NCBI GenBank assembly: GCA_021030915.1
Contig: JAGEMR010000280.1
Coordinates: forward strand, 1 to 12,312
Source: Astrothelium macrocarpum
Lineage: Eukaryota; Ascomycota; Dothideomycetes; Trypetheliales; Trypetheliaceae
Direction of reading: 5' to 3'
Length of the DNA: 12,312 bases
The position numbers and the translations under genes are program-made. A model generated the notes under the pieces. It saw nothing but the letters and a program-made list of their open reading frames with translations, made no database searches and was not told the DNA's origin. Shown piece by piece: positions 8,401-12,312 of this stretch (positions are counted from its first letter, which is position 1; every line of letters begins with the position of its first letter).

Positions 8401-11036
8401 GATCGTAATTATAAAAAGAAAAATCAATATGATTTTAATTGATTATTCGAATGAAAAAATTTTAATTGAAAAAATCATCCAAAAAATATCTGATGAAAAA
8501 AATGAATAATAATTCGATCAATAAAATGATGATAAAAAAAATGATCTATTTCCAATATCAGAAAATTTATAAATAATTCGTGAAAGAATATAAAAATATA
8601 TCATATAAATAAATTAATAAATAAATCGAATTATATAAAAATAACTAATAACGGAATTCATATTTTAATAATATATCGAAAAGATATTAAAATAATTCAG
8701 TCATAAAAATCATTTTATAATCAGATTATATATAATTTTTAATTATTTAATATATATTATTATGATATAAATTTTTAAAGAATAATTTGGAATTTTGATA
8801 GAATTATTATCAGAAAATTTTAAAATATAAAAAAATATTTTATTCGATATAATTAATCTGAATCATAAATGATTAATTTTATCAGAAAAATATCGAAATC
8901 AAAAATATTAATTATTAGAATATCAGAAATATTAAAAAATAAAAAAAAATATTTGACGAAATAATATCATTAATACACAAAATTTATGATATTCTGAATA
9001 TTAAAAAATATAATAATAACAATATTATAATAAAAATTACAAAAAATATATATATGATCAATAATAAAAAGATATATTTATAAATAAAAAAATAAAAAAA
9101 ATTATATCCATGAATGCGCCATTATTCAAATGAAATATAGAATATTTTTAAATAAATTTATTAATATAATTTATATATGATTATTGAATCAGAAATTATT
9201 TTCAAAAATAATTAATTATAAATGAAGAATATTCAAATCATAAAAAAATATATTATTATCAATATAAAAATGAGAATTATGAAATTTATATAATAAAAAA
9301 ATTAAAATAATATAAATAATAATTCTGAAAAAATTATAATTTCATTAATTATTTTATTTATTGAAAATAAAAAAAAGAATATATATTAATTAACGAATGA
9401 TTTTATAAAAATAGAAAAAATTATTCGTATTATAATAATTATGGAATAATATAATATCCGTCCATATTTATCAGATAAATTATAATAAGAATATATTTAC
9501 TATAAGAAAAAGATTTAAATTTTATATATAAAATATATATATAAATTTAAATATTATTTAAATATCCAATCATTTATTATATATTATAATAATATTGAAA
9601 AAAAAAAGGAATTAAAATATTGATCAATTTAAAAATAAATAAGAATTTCATATTTAAAATATTTTAAAATTCATTGGATTTATCAATTAAATTGAAAGAT
9701 TGAAAATATATAATACGTATAATAATAGAAGAAAAAATGCTAAAAATTGGCGAAATTTCGGAAAAAATTCGATTAATATTTATGATTATCGCAAAATATA
9801 CTGAAGAAATCATATTTAATATCATTATCATAATCAGATATAATATCATATTAGAATTATTGTAATTATAATAATATAATCCAATAATTAATTAAAAAAA
9901 TAGAATATTGAAAATGAATGAATATAATTATAGAATTATATTAAAATTTTTATATTTAAATAAAATGAAAAATAAAATGAATGATTATTTTATATAAATC
10001 ATTTCAAAAAATGAAATTTTTATCAAAAGAATTTCAGATATAATAAATATTCTGATAAAATAAAAAAATCAAAAAATTAATAATTTAAAAATAATTCTAA
10101 TCATTTCTGAAATTCTTTTAAAATATAAAAAATGAATATATTTTTTTAAAAAAAAAATTAGATATTAAAATATTATTTAAATATCAATCGTGAAATTATA
10201 AAATAAAATTTTTTATAAAAAAATAATTTATATTTAAATCCATTTATATATTATCCAATAAAAAATTTAAAATATTAAAAGAATATTTGAATAAAAATTT
10301 AAAAAAGGATTTTATTAAAAAATCGGAATTATTTATAAAATATTTAATTTTTTTCGCGTTAAAAAAAGACGGAAATTTACAATTTTATATAAATTATTAA
10401 TAATTTAATAAAATAATAATTAAAAATTAATATTTATTATTTAATATCATAAAATTATAAAATAGATTTTTAGATATATAATGATTTATCAAATTGGATT
10501 TATTAAAAATTTATAATTTTATATAAATAAAAAAAAATGAAAAATAAAAAATAATATTTCGAATATTTTATTATATTATTTGAATTCATAAATATATTAA
10601 TCAATTATTAAATATTCATTAATAATATATTACGATTATATTTTAATAGATTTATAATAATATATCTAAATGATATTTTTATTTATTCAAAAATTAGAAA
10701 GAAATATACGCGATATATATAATAAATATTTGAAAAATTTAATAAATAAAATTTATGATTGAAATTATTAAAATATGAATTTTGGATTAAAAAAATGAAT
10801 TTTTTAAATTATATTATTAGAATAGAAATTATATGAATTAATTCAAATAAAATAAAATCAGTTAAAGATTGATCAGAATCAAAAAATATAAAAAACGTTC
10901 AATTTTTTTTAAAATTCATTAATTATAATAGAAGATTTATTAATAAATATTTTTTCAAAATATAATTTTTAATAGAATTGATAAAAAATAAAAAAATATT
11001 CATTTTCAAAAAAAATGAAAAAAAAATATTCGAAAT
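8401..11036 (+). pseudogene. Gypsy pol remnant; reverse transcriptase legible at 10272-11036
   Basis: Reverse transcriptase copies the element RNA into DNA. From about 10272 the sequence follows the Ty3/gypsy RT closely: ILKEYLNKNLKKDFIKK, FALKKDGNLQFYI, FIKLDLLKIYN with its Asp codon intact (10497-10499), then, after one frame change, YLNDIFIYSK at 10663 (family YLDD, first Asp now Asn). From 10663 to 11036 one frame continues through LKLLKYEFWIKKMNFL, SVKD*SESKNIKNVQFFL and INYNRRFINKY, the standard RT-to-RNase H connection. Trp codons have become TGA or TAA and Cys codons TAT. Between 8400 and 10270 protease and N-terminal RT sequence must lie, but I cannot read them. The gene is dead. Confidence 0.88.
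11032..11036 (+). other. Probable left target-site duplication of the copia insertion
   Basis: GAAAT directly precedes the TGTT that opens the copia LTR and belongs to the gypsy RT frame (GAA ATT). Five-bp duplications are normal for copia elements. The partner copy should lie after the 3' LTR, outside the window. Confidence 0.45.
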
Positions 11037-11271
11037 TGTTAAGAATATGCAGGCTGAGAGGACAATATCCGCTTATTGTTCCTGATGAGGACTAGCGTCA
11101 GAAGAAGGATATTTCATCCCCTTCTTTTGTCTCTTCTTAACTGAAATTATCAACATATTAGCTAGCGCACCAGCAAGCAACACAGTTAGCAGTTCCTTTT
11201 ATAGTAGTTCTGTGAGCGTTATTCTGAATATCCTTACTTTCATTACACCATCGAATGACCTGTATTCAACA
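11037..11271 (+). repeat. 5' LTR of the copia-type element
   Basis: It begins TGTTAAGAAT and ends ATTCAACA, near-perfect inverted ends (one G-to-A change and one extra base break the pairing). Composition is near normal. It holds a hairpin at 11059-11083 (AGGACAATA against TATTGTTCCT, one bulge) and a TATA box at 11197. Limits are supported on the left by the broken gypsy frame and on the right by the adjoining primer-binding site. Confidence 0.8.
11197..11204 (+). promoter_or_regulatory. TATA box in the copia LTR
   Basis: TTTTATAG lies about 75 bp before the LTR end, a usual place for the U3/R promoter of a short LTR. Confidence 0.45.
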
Positions 11272-11284
11272 GGTTATGAGCCCG
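11272..11284 (+). other. Primer-binding site: half-tRNA initiator Met type
   Basis: GGTTATGAGCCCG starts on the base after the LTR. Its complement, CGGGCTCATAACC, is the anticodon stem-loop of eukaryotic initiator tRNA-Met, containing the CAU anticodon. Such sites pair with the 3' end of a tRNA cut in the anticodon region, the priming mode established for copia and Ty5. The 12 nt GGTTATGAGCCC match the universal core; the last G depends on the host tRNA. Confidence 0.8.
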
Positions 11285-11490
11285 GATTTTGCAGAGGGCC
11301 ATTCAGAACTGTAGTCGTATCATAGTGTTACGTGGCGTCGTTCATTGTAAAGAGGCTTTTTCAATCTATCTGTCCAGAAGATATAGAGATTGAAGGATAT
11401 CACCGTCTTCTCCATCCGCCGTACACACGAAATTTCAGATAATTTCAGTGGGAGTGTTGTTATCTTCTGAAGGTGTATTTAAATCGTGAA
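11285..11490 (+). other. Copia 5' leader, not mutated
   Basis: This untranslated leader sits between the primer-binding site and the AT-rich interior. Composition is normal, with no convincing start codon or domain. Near 11490 the GC content collapses within a few tens of bases. Confidence 0.5.
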
Positions 11491-12312
11491 AAAAATATAT
11501 CAAATCAATCAATCTTGAAAAATTGAATTGACTGAATTCCAATTAAAAAAAATAGAATCTGAATATAATTCTAATATTAATAATCAAAAATTATTATTAT
11601 TTTTTATTTTTTATTTTATTTATATAATTCAATTTTTAATTTTAATTATTTACGAATAATTCAGATTTTATTGATTATTTTTTAAATAATAATATCTGAT
11701 TCTATCAGATAAAAATAATCTGTCATTTTTTTAATTTATATGAATTATGAAATATAATTCTAATAAATATCGAAATAATTTATTAATAAATAAATATATT
11801 AGATTATTAATTCAATTTTATTTTTTAAAAATATAAATTTTATGATTTTTTAATTAATTTTATTTGATTTTTTTATCAAATTCGAATAAAATTCTAATAT
11901 AATATTATACTAAATTAATTTTTATATATCAAAAAAGAATAATAAATATATCGTAAAATATATTTAAATAAAAGAAATTTGGATAATATTCAAAAATAAA
12001 TATAAAAAAAGATTTTAAATTTTTATCAAATAATATCAAATTCAATACGTAATTTATAAAATGGATAATATTATAATAATAGAAGAAATTTGGATATATT
12101 TAAATATTTTATCAAAAAAAATAATTATTATCAAATTAGATTATAAAATATATTTAATTCTGAAATATCAAATTCAATAATTATTATTAATTTTATTTTT
12201 AAAATATAATTCAATATAAAATATAATTGATATTTAAAATAAAATAGATATAAATAAAATATTTTAATTATTTTATAAAAAAAAGAATAATATAAAAATA
12301 GAAAATATAATT
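11491..12312 (+). pseudogene. RIP-degraded copia interior (presumed gag start)
   Basis: The sequence is about 15% GC. Its place after the leader implies gag, but no motif is readable. Plus-strand frames contain stops; the longest lightly interrupted stretch (about 11498-11690) reads KIELTEFQLKKIESEYN. The section 11580-11900 is T-rich rather than A-rich on the plus strand, unlike the gypsy coding strand, so strand and identity are tentative. Confidence 0.4.

Larger units (their letters stand above)
7178..11036 (+). mobile_element. Ty3/gypsy LTR retrotransposon, 5' part, RIP-degraded, interrupted by a copia element
   Basis: The order 5' LTR start, gag zinc knuckle (8330-8371), then reverse transcriptase (about 10272-11036), all on the plus strand, is that of a Ty3/gypsy element. 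The coding interior is extremely AT-rich and full of stops. The left edge inserts into another AT-rich element. The right edge is interrupted at 11037 by a copia LTR in the RT-RNase H connection. The remaining pol (RNase H, integrase) and the 3' LTR should lie beyond the copia element, outside the window. Confidence 0.9.
11037..12312 (+). mobile_element. Ty1/copia-type LTR retrotransposon, 5' part
   Basis: A 235-bp LTR starting TGTT and ending AACA is followed immediately by a primer-binding site complementary to the initiator tRNA-Met anticodon arm. This arrangement is known for copia-superfamily elements that prime from a half tRNA (Drosophila copia, yeast Ty5). A ~200-bp leader follows, then an AT-rich mutated interior from about 11490. 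The element interrupts the gypsy pol at 11036/11037. Coding domains are not legible in the part present, so the copia label rests on LTR and PBS type. Confidence 0.75.

Noticed and set aside
9664..9849. 61-residue minus-strand open frame rich in Ile
   Set aside because: It lies antisense inside the gypsy pol interior and its composition follows from extreme AT content.
7500..11036. Mitochondrial or organellar DNA as the cause of the low GC
   Set aside because: The AT-rich DNA carries nuclear retroelement gag and RT with transition-type lesions, and adjoins an intron-bearing nuclear gene.
11059..11105. Hammerhead-ribozyme-like core: hairpin, CTGATGAG, a GAC-TAGC-GTC stem, then GAAG
   Set aside because: The stem II closing pair is G/A, the conserved GAAA reads GAAG, and no NUH cleavage site sits before the stem I hairpin. 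It is more likely chance in a structured LTR.
11037..11142. A 106-bp insertion with inverted ends (GTTAAGAA / TTCTTAAC) and GAAAT on both sides
   Set aside because: The longer LTR ending at 11271, with a primer-binding site immediately after it, explains the region better. The internal repeat of GAAAT is probably coincidence.

Overview
The window looks like a nuclear segment from a filamentous ascomycete (Pezizomycotina). One intron-bearing gene of normal base composition sits between very AT-rich blocks. Those blocks read as transposable elements destroyed by C-to-T / G-to-A transitions, as in repeat-induced point mutation (RIP). I cannot name the species. No bacterial operon, CRISPR array, rRNA or tRNA gene is visible.

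Layout, left to right. (1) 1-2152: a nearly complete Fot1/pogo-type DNA transposon with ~78-bp terminal inverted repeats. Its transposase has stop codons, and all three catalytic Asp codons now read Asn. (2) 2153-5298: a ~3.1-kb island of ordinary GC content. It carries one apparently intact gene, a three-exon short-chain dehydrogenase/reductase (SDR) on the minus strand (3029-4107, two introns, 311 residues). Either side of the gene is sequence with no recognisable function. (3) 5299-7177: a RIP-degraded open frame and following AT-rich DNA from a mobile element I cannot classify. (4) 7178-11036: a Ty3/gypsy retrotransposon on the plus strand, with a 5' LTR start (three 29-bp tandem repeats, TATA box), a gag zinc knuckle and a well-preserved but stop-riddled reverse transcriptase. 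(5) 11037-12312: a Ty1/copia-type retrotransposon inserted into the gypsy RT-RNase H connection. Its 235-bp 5' LTR is followed directly by a primer-binding site matching the anticodon arm of initiator tRNA-Met (the half-tRNA priming used by copia and Ty5). The leader and the start of an AT-rich interior follow, and the 3' part lies beyond the window.

Regions 3 to 5 form a nested stack: copia inside gypsy, and gypsy inside the unclassified element. None of the transposon proteins can be functional as read; the only plausible working gene is the SDR.

Two whole-window patterns deserve attention. First, the cytosines surviving in the AT-rich blocks are almost all preceded by T (and guanines followed by A). 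CpA, the classic RIP target, is the commonest surviving CpN, so standard CpA-based RIP indices would misread this DNA. Second, the terminal and leader parts of the elements keep near-normal composition while the coding interiors are heavily mutated. I found no convincing new multi-gene system; the unusual mutation context is the strongest candidate for something undescribed.
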